Shown one piece after another: positions 39,198 through 50,410 of a stretch of 64,000 nt of DNA. This stretch comes from Cellulomonas sp. PhB143. Lineage in GTDB: Bacteria > Actinomycetota > Actinomycetes > Actinomycetales > Cellulomonadaceae. The notes under the pieces were generated by a model. That model saw nothing but the letters and a program-made list of their open reading frames with translations, was not told the DNA's origin and did not search any database. The position numbers and the translations under genes are program-made. The stretch is taken from positions 310,001 through 374,000 of the forward strand of contig NZ_RKIJ01000012.1 in assembly GCF_003752595.1 (NCBI RefSeq). Reading direction: 5' to 3'. Position 1 is the stretch's first letter. Each line of letters begins with the position of its first letter.

Positions 39198-39364
39198 TGT
39201 ACGGACCCCTCTGGAGGGCGCTGCCCGGACCGGTCTGGGTGCGGGTGCTGATCCTGCTCGTCCTGGCCGCCGCCGTCGTCCTCGTCTGCTTCCAGTGGTT
39301 CTTCCCCTGGGTGTCGGACTACGTGCCCATGAACCAGCAGACCGTCGGAGAAGGAGCACCATGA
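39197..39364 (+). CDS. 55-residue single-pass membrane protein
   Basis: MYGPLWRALPGPVWVRVLIL is followed by LVLAAAVVLVCFQWFFPWVS and a short polar tail. One hydrophobic helix covers most of the sequence. It starts within the sortase stop (TGATG) and overlaps the amidotransferase start (ATGA), which strongly supports translation. Similar short membrane proteins occur at this place in related genomes; function unknown. Confidence 0.8.
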   Translation: MYGPLWRALPGPVWVRVLILLVLAAAVVLVCFQWFFPWVSDYVPMNQQTVGEGAP

Positions 39365-40011
39365 CGAGCATCCTCGTCGTCGACAACTACGACTCGTTCG
39401 TCTACACCATCGTCGGCTACCTCGACCAGCTCGGTGCGCGCACGGTCGTCGTCCGCAACGACGCCGTGCCCGAGCCGGACGACCAGGGGCGGTTCCACGA
39501 CACCGACGGCGCGGTGTTCGACGGCGTCCTCGTCTCGCCCGGACCCGGCACGCCGCACGGCGCGGGCAGCAGCGAGGACGTCATCCGGGCGTGCGCCCGC
39601 TCGCGCACGCCCATGCTCGGCGTCTGCCTCGGGCACCAGGCCCTCGCCGAGGTGTACGGCGCGACCGTCACGCACGCGCCGGAGCTCATGCACGGCAAGA
39701 CGAGCAGCGTCGAGCACGACGGCGGGGGAGTGCACGCGGGTCTCGCGTCGCCGTTCACCGCCACCCGCTACCACTCGCTCGCCGTGGTCCGCGAGACGGT
39801 GCCCGAGGAGCTGCGCGTGACCTCGTGGACGGAGTCCGGCATCGTCATGGGGCTGCAGCACCGCGAGCTGCCGCTGCACGGCGTGCAGTTCCACCCCGAG
39901 TCGGTGCTCACCGAGGGCGGGCACCGGCTCCTGGCCAACTGGCTCGAGACGTGCGGGGCCGACGGCGCCGTGGAGCGCTCGGCCGGCATGGCGCCGCTCG
40001 TCCGCGGCTGA
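39361..40011 (+). CDS. Glutamine amidotransferase of anthranilate/aminodeoxychorismate synthase type (TrpG/PabA-like)
   Basis: The 216-residue class I amidotransferase has the nucleophile motif GVCLGHQALAE and the His/Glu pair in VQFHPESVLTEGG. It releases ammonia from glutamine for chorismate amination in tryptophan or folate synthesis. No chorismate-binding partner is next to it, so TrpG versus PabA cannot be decided. GGAGCACC precedes the ATG. It converges on pknB. Confidence 0.9.
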   Translation: MTSILVVDNYDSFVYTIVGYLDQLGARTVVVRNDAVPEPDDQGRFHDTDGAVFDGVLVSPGPGTPHGAGSSEDVIRACARSRTPMLGVCLGHQALAEVYGATVTHAPELMHGKTSSVEHDGGGVHAGLASPFTATRYHSLAVVRETVPEELRVTSWTESGIVMGLQHRELPLHGVQFHPESVLTEGGHRLLANWLETCGADGAVERSAGMAPLVRG

Positions 40012-40049
40012 CCGGCCTGGCTGACCGGTCCGGCCGACCCGGCGGCAGG

Positions 40050-42146
<2,097 letters not shown>

Positions 42147-43865
42147 TTACACGTCCTTCGATGTCATCGGAGTCCAGGGCCCGCGGGCGGATCCCTGGGT
42201 TGGCAGCATCATCCCATCGACGGCGGTGCTCGCGTCGACGGGGCGCAACGATGCGGTCACGATCGTCGGGCCGTGCGCGGCCGAGGCGTCCGAGGGGGTC
42301 GTCGGCGCGCACCCGACCAGCGCCACGACGACGACGAGGAGCACGAGCGCGGCCAGCGCGACCAGGGGCCACGACACCCCGCGGGGCGAGCCGCCGAGCC
42401 GGCGGCCCGTCGTCGTCGACGTGCGCCGGGGGGAGTCCCCGGCACCGGAGGTGCGGTGGCCCGAGGCGCGGCGGTCCGCCTCCCGGCGGGCGGCGCGGGT
42501 GGGGGTGCGCGGCTCGTCCTTCGGGGGAGCGGGCGGCGCGGGCGGCGCCCCGGAGGGCTGCGCTGCCGGGCGGGGCGGCCGGGTGGTGGGCCGGATCATG
42601 CCGTGCGGCGAGCGCACGGCGGGCGCCGACGCCGGGATCGCGCCGCGCCGGGAGTCGGCCCGCGAGTCCGCCCGGGAGCGGGACGCGGCGTCGGCGCGCA
42701 CGGCGCTACGGGGCGGGTAGGAGCGAGGGCCGCCGGCCGGGCCCGCGGCGTCGGGCGGACGAGGTGCCTGGCGCGCGGCGGACGGCCGGGCCGCGGGCGC
42801 CGGCTCCTCGTCCGACGGCGCGGCGGCGCGCACGGTGGGCAGGGACCCGGCGGCCCCGGAGGCGGGCGCGGGCGCGTCGGCCCGGGAGGCCCCCGGCACG
42901 GCGCCGGCGGTCCCGGCGGTCTGCGCGCGGTGCTGGCCGGCGCGCCCCGCGGCCTCGGCGCGCGGCGAGGCCTGGTGCCCTCCGCCGGACCGGGGCCGCG
43001 TCGCGCCCGGCCCGATGCGCGCGATGACGCCCCACGGGTCGTCGGAGATCTCGAGCATGATCTCGTCGAACGCCCGCGCGAGGAACGCCCCGCTCGGGGG
43101 TCGCCGCGCGGGGTCCTTCTCGAGCATCTGCATGATCAGGCGCGCGAGCTCGCGGTCCACCGACGGCGGCAGCGGCGGGACGGCCTCGTTGACGTGGGCG
43201 ACGGCGATGTCCACGGGCGTGGCGCCGGTGAAGGGCCGGTGCCCGACGACCGACTCGTAGGCCACGATCCCCAGCGCGTACAGGTCGGACGCGCCCGTGG
43301 CGGGCTTGCCGATCGCCTGCTCGGGGGACAGGTACTGGGCGGTGCCCATGACCATCCCGGTCGCCGTCATCGGCACCTGGTTCGCGGCGAGGGACACCCC
43401 GAAGTCGGTGATCTTCACCTCGCCTGTGCGGTCGAGCAGGATGTTGCCGGGCTTCACGTCGCGGTGCACGACGCCGGCCACGTGCGCGGCGTGCAGGCCG
43501 CGTGCGGTCTGGGCGAGGATCGGCAGCAGGTGGTGCAGCTGCAGGACGGGCTCGCGCTCGAGGAGGTCGGCCATCGGCTCGCCGGTGACGAGCTCCATGA
43601 CGAGGTACCCGGAGCGTTCCTGCTCCCCGTAGTCGTAGACCTGGGCGATGTGGGGGTGGGAGAGCGCGGCGCTGTTGCGCGCCTCGGTGCGCAGGCGCGC
43701 GAGGAAGTCCTCGTTGCCCGTGTACTCGGCGCGCAGCACCTTCACCGCCACCTCGCGGTGCAGGGCGCTGTCGGCCGCGACCCACACCTCGCCCATGCCG
43801 CCGACGGCGATCCGCCGCACGAGCGTGTAGCGGTCGCCGAGCACCATGCCCTTGACGGGCTTCAC
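42147..43865 (-). CDS. pknA: Ser/Thr protein kinase PknA
   Basis: The 572-residue kinase has a catalytic domain (about 8-275) with Lys VAVKVL, VHRDVKPGNILL and ITDFGVSLAA and TATGMVMGTAQYLSPEQ. A 220-residue Pro/Ala/Arg-rich linker and one membrane helix (PLVALAALVLLVVVVALVG) follow, then a short outer tail. PASTA repeats are absent, as is normal for PknA. It acts with PknB on division and cell-shape proteins. GTG 43865 overlaps the pbpA stop (GTGA). Confidence 0.93.
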   Translation of the reverse strand: MKPVKGMVLGDRYTLVRRIAVGGMGEVWVAADSALHREVAVKVLRAEYTGNEDFLARLRTEARNSAALSHPHIAQVYDYGEQERSGYLVMELVTGEPMADLLEREPVLQLHHLLPILAQTARGLHAAHVAGVVHRDVKPGNILLDRTGEVKITDFGVSLAANQVPMTATGMVMGTAQYLSPEQAIGKPATGASDLYALGIVAYESVVGHRPFTGATPVDIAVAHVNEAVPPLPPSVDRELARLIMQMLEKDPARRPPSGAFLARAFDEIMLEISDDPWGVIARIGPGATRPRSGGGHQASPRAEAAGRAGQHRAQTAGTAGAVPGASRADAPAPASGAAGSLPTVRAAAPSDEEPAPAARPSAARQAPRPPDAAGPAGGPRSYPPRSAVRADAASRSRADSRADSRRGAIPASAPAVRSPHGMIRPTTRPPRPAAQPSGAPPAPPAPPKDEPRTPTRAARREADRRASGHRTSGAGDSPRRTSTTTGRRLGGSPRGVSWPLVALAALVLLVVVVALVGCAPTTPSDASAAHGPTIVTASLRPVDASTAVDGMMLPTQGSARGPWTPMTSKDV

Positions 43866-45340
43866 CCGTCGATCACCGCCTGCATGACCGCTTTCGCGAC
43901 CGGTGCGGCGACGCGGCCGCCGGTGGCCTCGCTGCCGGCGGAGCCGCCGTGCTCGACGACGACGGCGACGGCGACCTGCGGGTCGTCGGCCGGCGCGAAC
44001 GAGGTGAACCAGGCGTGCGGGGACTCCCCGTCCACGCCCGTCTCGGCCGTACCGGTCTTGCCGGCGACCTTGATGCCCGGCATCTGCGCCGTCGTCCCGG
44101 TCCCGTTCTCGACGACGTTCTCCATCATCGAGGTGAGGTCGCCCGCGGTGGCCGTGGAGATGGGGCGGCCCAGCTTCTTCGGGGACATCTGGGAGACGAC
44201 GTCGAGGTCCGGGTTGCGGACCGTCTGGACCAGCTCGGGGCTCATCAGGGTGCCGTCGTTCGCGATGGCGGCGGAGACCATCGCCATCTGCAGCGGGGTC
44301 GCGCGCACGTCGCCCTGCCCGATGGCGGACAGCGCGGTGCGCGCCGGGCTCGAGGCGCCCTTGTCGTCGTCGGGCGGGAAGCGGCTGGGGGTGACGGTCA
44401 GCGGGATGCTGAGCTTCTGGTCGAACCCGAACGCCTCGGCCTGGTCGCGCAGCGCGTCGTCGCCGAGCTTGACGCCGAGGCCCTCGAACGCGGTGTTGCA
44501 GGACATGCGCAGGGCGTCGGCCAGCGTCTGCTCGCCCGTGGGGGAGCAGACCTCGCCGCCGTAGTTCTCCGTGACCGTGCTCGTGCCGGGCAGCGTGTAC
44601 GTCGTCGGCGCGGGGATGACCGTCTCGGGCGTGTAGTCGCCGGACTGGAGCGCCGCCGCGGAGGTGATGAGCTTGAACGTCGACCCCGGCGGGTACTGGT
44701 CGCCGCCGATGGCCCGGTTGATCAGCGGCCGCTGGTCGTTGTCCGGGGAGACGAGGGCCTGGTAGGCCTCGTTCGCCGCGGCGTAGTCGTGCGTCGCGAG
44801 GTCGTTCGGGTCGTACGACGGCTTGGACACGAGGGCGAGGATCTTGCCGGTCGAGGGCTCGATGGCCACGACGGCGCCGCGCTGGTCGCCGAGGGCGTCC
44901 CACGCGGCCTTCTGCGCCTTCGGGTCGATCGTCAGCTCGACGGACGAGCCCTGCGGCTGGGCGCCCGTGAACAGGGAGGTGAGCCGGTCGAACCACAGGT
45001 CGTCGGCCGTGCCGTTGAGGTAGTCGTTCTCCGTGCGCTCGAGCCCCGAGGTGCCGTTGACGATGGAGAAGAAGCCGGTGACGGCGGCGTTCATCTTCCC
45101 GTCGGCGTACTTGCGCTGGTAGCCGTACGGGTCGTCCACCGGCGTGGAGGACGCGACGGGGTCGCCGGCGATGATGATCGGTCCGCGGAACCGCCCGTAC
45201 TCGTCGTACGTGGCGCGCTTGTTGCGCCCGTCCGCGTCGAGGGTGCCGGCGTGGAAGTACTGGATCACGGTCGTGGAGACCATGAGCGCGACGATCATGA
45301 GCAGCACGAGGGACGCGACGCGGCGGATCGGGACGTTCAT
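43862..45340 (-). CDS. pbpA: Penicillin-binding protein PbpA (class B transpeptidase)
   Basis: The 492-residue protein has an N-terminal membrane anchor (VASLVLLMIVALMVSTTVIQYF) and the transpeptidase motifs YPPGSTFK (SxxK), MSCNTAF (SxN) and AGKTGTAE (KTG). It cross-links peptidoglycan beside RodA/FtsW and is regulated by the PknAB/PstP system. ATG 45340 overlaps the upstream rodA stop (ATGA). Length is normal. Confidence 0.96.
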   Translation of the reverse strand: MNVPIRRVASLVLLMIVALMVSTTVIQYFHAGTLDADGRNKRATYDEYGRFRGPIIIAGDPVASSTPVDDPYGYQRKYADGKMNAAVTGFFSIVNGTSGLERTENDYLNGTADDLWFDRLTSLFTGAQPQGSSVELTIDPKAQKAAWDALGDQRGAVVAIEPSTGKILALVSKPSYDPNDLATHDYAAANEAYQALVSPDNDQRPLINRAIGGDQYPPGSTFKLITSAAALQSGDYTPETVIPAPTTYTLPGTSTVTENYGGEVCSPTGEQTLADALRMSCNTAFEGLGVKLGDDALRDQAEAFGFDQKLSIPLTVTPSRFPPDDDKGASSPARTALSAIGQGDVRATPLQMAMVSAAIANDGTLMSPELVQTVRNPDLDVVSQMSPKKLGRPISTATAGDLTSMMENVVENGTGTTAQMPGIKVAGKTGTAETGVDGESPHAWFTSFAPADDPQVAVAVVVEHGGSAGSEATGGRVAAPVAKAVMQAVIDG

Positions 45341-47049
45341 GCTCGGCCCTCCTCGTCGTCGTCCGCCCGTTCGGGCTGGTCGGGCTGGTCCCGCTGCTGC
45401 GGCTCTCCCGGCTCGTCGACCGGATGGCGGTCGGGGCGCTCGGGCGGCGCCGGGGGCGGCGGCACCGGCGGCCCCCCGGACGGGAGCGGGCCCCCTCCCG
45501 GCCGGACGACCTCGGTGAGCTGGGTGCCGGCGTCGTCCGCCCCGGCCGAGCCGACGGCCCTGGCGGGGCGGGGCTCGCCCGCGCCGACCCGGATGGGCGC
45601 GGCGGCGGGCGCGACGTCGGGCTCGCCCGCGGAGTCCACGGCCTCGAGGACCTGCGGGGCGCCGACGCTCGCCACGATGCCGCCCTTGCCGACCGTGCCG
45701 CGCACGGGCAGCGCGGACGGGCGCCGCGCGTTGTCCGAGACGCGCAGCAGGAGCGCGACGATCAGCCAGTTCGCGAGCACGGACGAGCCGCCCTGGGCGA
45801 CGAACGGCAGCGTCAGGCCGGTCAGGGGGATGATGCGCGTGATGCCGCCGACGACCACGAACAGCTGCAGCGCCACGGTGAACGCGAGGCCGCACGCGAG
45901 GAGCTTGCCGAACCCGTCGCGCACGCCGAGGGCGGTGCGCAGGCCGCGCTCGACGAAGAGGATGTACAGCGCGAGGATCCCCAGGAGGCCCGTGAGCCCG
46001 AGCTGCTCGCCGAGCATCGTGTAGATGAAGTCGGAGTACGAGTACGGCGTGAGCAGGGGGTAGTCGTTGCCCCAGCCGGTGCCGAAGAGCCCGCCGTTCG
46101 CCATCGCGAACAGGCCCTGGACCAGCTGGCCCGAGCCGCCGGGCGTCTGGTTGTAGACCGCGTCGTCGAACGGGTGCAGCCACGCCTCGACGCGCTGCTG
46201 GACGTGCGGGACCGTCGTCGCCGCGAACACCGCGGCGGCCGCGAGCAGCCCGACACCGAGGACCACCCAGCTGAACCGCTCCGTCGCGACGTAGAGCATG
46301 GCGACGAACAGGCCGAAGAAGAGGATCGACGTGCCGAGGTCGTTCTCGAACACCAGCACGCCCAGGGACGCGGCCCACACGAGCAGGATCGGCCCGAGGT
46401 CGCGCAGCCGGGGGAGCTGCAGGCCCAGCACCTTGCGCCCGGCGAGCGCGAGGGTGTCGCGGTTGGTCACGAGGTAGCCCGCGAAGAACACGGCCAGCAC
46501 GATCTTCGCGACCTCGGCCGGCTGGAACGAGAAGCCCGCGACGCGGATCCAGATCTGCGCGCCGTTGATCGACGTGCCGATGTGCGGCACGAGGGGCAGC
46601 AGGATGAGCAGGAGGCCCAGGATCATCGCCGTGTACGTCGTGCGCCGCAGGGCCCGGTGGTCGCGCAGCACGAAGACCAGGACGCAGGCGAGCACGATCG
46701 CGAGGGCCGACATCGTCAGCTGCCCGCGCGCGAGGTCCGAGGACCGGTCCTGCAGGTGCCGGGCGACGTCGTACCGGTAGATCGCGGCGAGGCCGATGCC
46801 GTTGAGCGCGACCGCGACGGGCAGCAGGACCTGGTCGGCGAACGGCGCACGGATGCGCAGCACCACGTGCGCGACGAGCGCGAGCCCGGCCCAGACGGCG
46901 GAGTAGACGTAGAAGTCCTCGGGCAGCTCGCCCAGCGTGCGCAGCGCGACGTTGGCGAAGGCGCCGATGCCCAGCGCGAGCGCCAGGACGAGGAGCACCA
47001 GCTCCTTGCCCCGCATCGGGCGGCGGACGACGGGTTCGACCGTGGACAT
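45337..47049 (-). CDS. rodA: SEDS glycosyltransferase FtsW/RodA
   Basis: The 570-residue membrane protein has about ten helices and the SEDS signatures FQPAEVAKI, GLFGTGWGNDYPLLTPYSYSDFIYTMLGEQLG and GLTLPFVAQGGSS. SEDS proteins polymerise lipid II glycan strands with a class B PBP, here the overlapping pbpA. A 140-residue Pro/Gly/Asp-rich cytoplasmic tail follows the last helix, longer than usual. It overlaps pstP (ATGA) upstream. Confidence 0.95.
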   Translation of the reverse strand: MSTVEPVVRRPMRGKELVLLVLALALGIGAFANVALRTLGELPEDFYVYSAVWAGLALVAHVVLRIRAPFADQVLLPVAVALNGIGLAAIYRYDVARHLQDRSSDLARGQLTMSALAIVLACVLVFVLRDHRALRRTTYTAMILGLLLILLPLVPHIGTSINGAQIWIRVAGFSFQPAEVAKIVLAVFFAGYLVTNRDTLALAGRKVLGLQLPRLRDLGPILLVWAASLGVLVFENDLGTSILFFGLFVAMLYVATERFSWVVLGVGLLAAAAVFAATTVPHVQQRVEAWLHPFDDAVYNQTPGGSGQLVQGLFAMANGGLFGTGWGNDYPLLTPYSYSDFIYTMLGEQLGLTGLLGILALYILFVERGLRTALGVRDGFGKLLACGLAFTVALQLFVVVGGITRIIPLTGLTLPFVAQGGSSVLANWLIVALLLRVSDNARRPSALPVRGTVGKGGIVASVGAPQVLEAVDSAGEPDVAPAAAPIRVGAGEPRPARAVGSAGADDAGTQLTEVVRPGGGPLPSGGPPVPPPPAPPERPDRHPVDEPGEPQQRDQPDQPERADDDEEGRA

Positions 47050-48428
47050 CAGCCCGTCACCCTGGCGGCGGTGGGCGTCGGCGTCGGTGTCGGTGCGGTC
47101 GGGCCCGGCGTCGGGGTGGGCTCGGGGACCGGCGGGACGGCGTCCTGCGCGATGGCGTCGGCCCGCTCCTGGGCCGCGGCCTGGCTGGTCTCCGGGATGG
47201 TCTGCTCGAGCCGCTGCTGCAGGTACAGGGGCAGCTCGGAGACGGGGGTGCCGGTGACGTCGACCGGGGTCGAGAGCTCGATCGGGCCGATCGTCGAGGG
47301 GACGCCCTGGTACACCGCGACGTTCCCGTCGGCCACACCCACGAAGTAGCGCGTCTGCGTCCACAGGTACGCGGCCCACGCCCCGCCGACGAGGACGGCG
47401 AGGATGACGACCACCCCGAGCACCGGGATCCACGGACGACGCCGCGGCAGCTCGCGGGCGTCCTCGTCCAGGTCCTCGGCGTCCAGCGCGGCCGGGTCGG
47501 GGTCGTCCGGGTCGCCGGCCGCGGGCTCGGGCGCCGCCGCCTGCGCGGCGGACGTGCCGTCGTCGGGCACCGGGGCCGTGTCTGCGCCAAGGCTGCCCGA
47601 CGTGCCCGTGGTGCCGTTCAGGGCCTCGGTGCGCCACCGGTCCGTCGCGGCGGAGCCGACGACCTGCGGGACGGTGTCCGGCGCGGCGTCGGACGGGGCG
47701 TCGAGGTCGACGACCTCGGCGACGATCGCGGTGATGTTGTCCGTGCTGCCGGCGCGCAGCGCGAGCTGGAGGAGCTTGTCGGCGCACGCGTCGACGTCGG
47801 GCACCGAGCGCAGGGTCTCGGCGAGGGTGTCGGCGCCGACGAAGCCGGACAGGCCGTCGGAGCACAGGAGCCAGCGGTCCCCGACGAGGGCCTCGCGGAC
47901 CGACAGGTCCGGGGTGAGGTCGACGTCGAAGTCGCCGAGCACGCGCATGACGACGTTGCGCTGCGGGTGGACCTCGGCCTCCTCGGCCGTGATGCGGCCG
48001 GTGTCGACGAGGTGCTGGACGAACGTGTGGTCGGTGGTGACCTGCGTGAGCTCGCCGTCGCGCAGCAGGTAGGCGCGCGAGTCGCCCAGGTGCGCCATGA
48101 CCAGCGTGCTGCCGGTGCGCACCATCGCGGTGACCGTGGTGCCCATGCCCGTCAGGTCGTGGTCGACCTGGGTGCGGCGCACGAGGTCCTCGCGGGCGTG
48201 GTCGACGGCCCGCTCGAGCGCGGCGAGGGCCTGGTCGGGGCCGGTCGACTCGCCGTCGAGGCCGGCGAGGGCGGCGATCGTCAGGGACGACGCGACGTCG
48301 CCCCCGGCGTGGCCACCCATGCCGTCGGCGACGGCGAGCAGGTGGGTCCCGGCGTAGGCGGAGTCCTGGTTGTTCGACCGGACGAGGCCGACGTCGGACC
48401 GTGCGGCGTAACGGAGAGCGATGTCCAC
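47049..48428 (-). CDS. pstP: PP2C-type Ser/Thr phosphatase PstP
   Basis: The 459-residue protein has a PP2C domain (about 1-235) with metal-binding motifs RSNNQDSAY, VADGMGGHAGGD and LLCSDGLSGFV plus STDNITAIVAEV. A disordered acidic linker, a membrane helix (WIPVLGVVVILAVLVGGAWAAYL) and an outer tail rich in Pro/Thr complete it. It dephosphorylates PknA/PknB and their targets. ATG 48428 lies three bases after the fhaB stop. Confidence 0.95.
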   Translation of the reverse strand: MDIALRYAARSDVGLVRSNNQDSAYAGTHLLAVADGMGGHAGGDVASSLTIAALAGLDGESTGPDQALAALERAVDHAREDLVRRTQVDHDLTGMGTTVTAMVRTGSTLVMAHLGDSRAYLLRDGELTQVTTDHTFVQHLVDTGRITAEEAEVHPQRNVVMRVLGDFDVDLTPDLSVREALVGDRWLLCSDGLSGFVGADTLAETLRSVPDVDACADKLLQLALRAGSTDNITAIVAEVVDLDAPSDAAPDTVPQVVGSAATDRWRTEALNGTTGTSGSLGADTAPVPDDGTSAAQAAAPEPAAGDPDDPDPAALDAEDLDEDARELPRRRPWIPVLGVVVILAVLVGGAWAAYLWTQTRYFVGVADGNVAVYQGVPSTIGPIELSTPVDVTGTPVSELPLYLQQRLEQTIPETSQAAAQERADAIAQDAVPPVPEPTPTPGPTAPTPTPTPTAARVTG

Positions 48429-48431
48429 CGG

Positions 48432-48977
48432 CTATCCCTGCAGCTCCACGACGGTCCGGCCGATGCGGACCGGGGTGCCCTGGCTGATCTCGACGGTCCC
48501 GCTGATGCGCTCGTCGTTGATGTAGGTGCCGTTCGTCGAGCCCAGGTCCTCCAGGTACCAGCGGCCCTCGTGCGGGAAGATCCGCGCGTGCCGCGAGGAC
48601 GAGAACGCGTCGTCGAGCACGAGGGTGCAGCCGGGGGAGCGGCCGAGCATGATCGTCTGCGAGGACAGGGGCAGGGACGTGCCGCGCAGCTGGCCGGCGG
48701 TCACGACCAGGCGGCTCGGGCCGCGGGGGACGGACGGCGCGGGCGTCGCAGCGGCGGGCGCAGCGGCCCCGGCAGCTGCCGCGCCGACCGGCTGGGCCAC
48801 CTGTGCGGGGGCGGGGGTCGCCGCGGCGCGTGCCTTCGCGGACTTCTTCGCCTTGCGGCGGTCCGCGGAGCGCGTGCCGTACAGGTCGCGGCGCAGCACG
48901 CCGATGGCGGACAGCACGAACACCCACAGCAGCACGAGGTACCCCAGCCGCAGCAGGGTGAACGTGAGCTCGCTCAT
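48432..48977 (-). CDS. fhaB: FHA domain protein FhaB/FipA
   Basis: The 181-residue protein has one N-terminal membrane helix (LLRLGYLVLLWVFVLSAIGVL), an Ala/Pro linker and a C-terminal FHA domain with GRSPGCTLVLDDAFSSSRHARIF and DLGSTNGTYINDERI. FHA domains bind phosphothreonine on kinase substrates such as the PknA/B network. Its place between fhaA and pstP is typical. Confidence 0.94.
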   Translation of the reverse strand: MSELTFTLLRLGYLVLLWVFVLSAIGVLRRDLYGTRSADRRKAKKSAKARAAATPAPAQVAQPVGAAAAGAAAPAAATPAPSVPRGPSRLVVTAGQLRGTSLPLSSQTIMLGRSPGCTLVLDDAFSSSRHARIFPHEGRWYLEDLGSTNGTYINDERISGTVEISQGTPVRIGRTVVELQG

Positions 48978-48987
48978 ACGGGCGTGA

Positions 48988-49701
48988 TCACCACTCCTCG
49001 TCCTCCTGGCGCGACGCCGCGCCGGTCCAGAACATGATCCGGGTCCTGCCGATGGTCAGGGTGTTTCCGTCCAGGAGCGTAGCGGCTGGAACCTGGTGCC
49101 CCTCGACGTACAGGCCGTTGGTGGAGCCGAGGTCCGTGGCGACGACGCCGTCGTCGGTCACCCGGATCTCGAGGTGCTTGCGGGAGACGCCCGCGTCGTC
49201 GACCACGATGTCCGCCTCGGAGCCGCGGCCGATGACCGTCACCGCGCCCGTGAGGAGGTAGCGCTGGCCGTCGATGTCGAGCAGGGGGTGGCGGGCGTTC
49301 GGCGTCGACGTGGCGGGGGCGACGTTGCCGCGGACGGACGCGGAGCGGGTGTGGAAGCGGCCCGGCTCGTGCGCGCCGTCCTCCTCGAAGCTCACGCTGA
49401 CGGGCCCGACGAACGCGTAGTGCTGCGAGGCGGCGTACTCGGTGATGTTGGTGGCGAGCTCGTCGGCGAGCGTCTCCGCGCCCCAGCCCTCCACCTGCGT
49501 GAAGTCCTCGGGGGAGAGCTCGATGGTGAACTCGTTCGGCACGACCGTCCGGTCGCGTCCCAGCACCGCGGCACGGTCGTCGATCTCGCGGCGCAGCGCG
49601 CTCGCCATGTCGACCGGCTTGACCTCGTTGCGGCCGACGTGCGAGAACGCGTTGTTCACGACGCGCTCGACGCCCTTCTCGAACCGGTCCAGGACTCCCA
49701 T
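48988..49701 (-). CDS. fhaA: FHA domain protein FhaA (DUF3662-FHA)
   Basis: The 237-residue protein begins MGVLDRFEKGVERVVNNAF, the DUF3662 domain, which here spans about 1-120. A C-terminal FHA domain follows, with GRGSEADIVVDDAGVSRKHLEI and DLGSTNGLYVEG. It is shorter than the mycobacterial FhaA because the long middle linker is missing. It is the first gene of the seven-gene kinase/wall operon; its promoter should lie within 49702-49976. ATG 49701 was chosen over an in-frame upstream start because of the conserved N-terminus. Confidence 0.93.
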   Translation of the reverse strand: MGVLDRFEKGVERVVNNAFSHVGRNEVKPVDMASALRREIDDRAAVLGRDRTVVPNEFTIELSPEDFTQVEGWGAETLADELATNITEYAASQHYAFVGPVSVSFEEDGAHEPGRFHTRSASVRGNVAPATSTPNARHPLLDIDGQRYLLTGAVTVIGRGSEADIVVDDAGVSRKHLEIRVTDDGVVATDLGSTNGLYVEGHQVPAATLLDGNTLTIGRTRIMFWTGAASRQEDEEW

Positions 49702-49976
49702 GCCACCCCTTCCCCTCGTGCTCGTCGCCCGGCGCCTGGGCCCGGACGGGCCGCGACAGACCTCGGTCGGACTACCCGATCGTAACGACACCGCTCCCGC
49801 GCGGGCGTCCGGGCACGCGGCAGAGCCTGTGGAGGTGCCGTGGACGACGGCGGTCGGGTGCGGGGTGGGGGGTTGGCCGTGGGTTGGCCGGGGTGGTGCG
49901 GTGGCGCACGTCACCGCTGTGGCGGCTCCCGCGGGTGCCGAGACGACGCGGTCACCGTGGTATGTTTTCTCGGCGC

Positions 49977-50059
49977 GCGCGAGTGGCGGAATGGCAGACG
50001 CGCTGGCTTCAGGTGCCAGTGTCCGAAAGGGCGTGGGGGTTCAAGTCCCCCCTCGCGCA
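49977..50059 (+). tRNA. tRNA-Leu(CAG)
   Basis: Class II tRNA: acceptor GCGCGAG pairs with CTCGCGC, the anticodon stem CTGGC/GCCAG holds TTCAGGT with anticodon CAG, and a long variable arm plus GGTTCAAGTCC T-arm follow. CCA is not encoded. The accessory island begins right after it, the classic integration location, though I found no duplicated tRNA 3' end. Confidence 0.96.
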
Positions 50060-50064
50060 CAGTG

Positions 50065-50410
50065 GGCTGTTCTCGGTTTCGAGAGCAGCGAACTTCGAAA
50101 AGTCCCGGCCGGGATACTCCGGCTGGGACTTTCGTCGTTTCTGGGCGGTTCGTGCGGTCCTGCGCGGTCTCGCGACGAGGTGATGCGCGACGGCGCGGAC
50201 TGCGTGGTGCTGATCGGGCTGGCTCGGCGGGCGGTCGGGACGATTTCGGCCGTTCTGGGGCGTACTGACCTGTCCGGCGGTGCTGCCGGTGTTTCAGGTG
50301 GTCGGGTTGTGGCGGGTGTTGCCGGCCGTGCGTGGTGGTCCTCGCCGGGGCTTGGTACGCGAGCGGGTGGTGTAGCCGATGGGCCGGTCGTCTATGGGCT
50401 CGCCGAGGTA
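50065..50410. repeat. Left copy of a 345-bp imperfect direct repeat
   Basis: This stretch, from five bases past tRNA-Leu through the terminator and the last about 38 codons of the transposase gene, recurs at 60747-61091 with roughly nine bases in ten identical. The two copies bracket the mobile unit and the methylase-HerA-NurA-DUF3644 cassette. Confidence 0.9.
50101..50130. terminator. Bidirectional hairpin between tRNA-Leu and transposase gene
   Basis: AGTCCCGGCCGG pairs with CCGGCTGGGACT with one mismatch over 12 bp, loop of six bases. The right-hand repeat copy has the perfect version. Confidence 0.75.

Noticed and set aside
49977-50059. tRNA-Leu 3' end as an attachment site with a second copy at the island end
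   Set aside because: I could not find a repeat of the tRNA 3' sequence in the island; the shared repeat begins after the tRNA.
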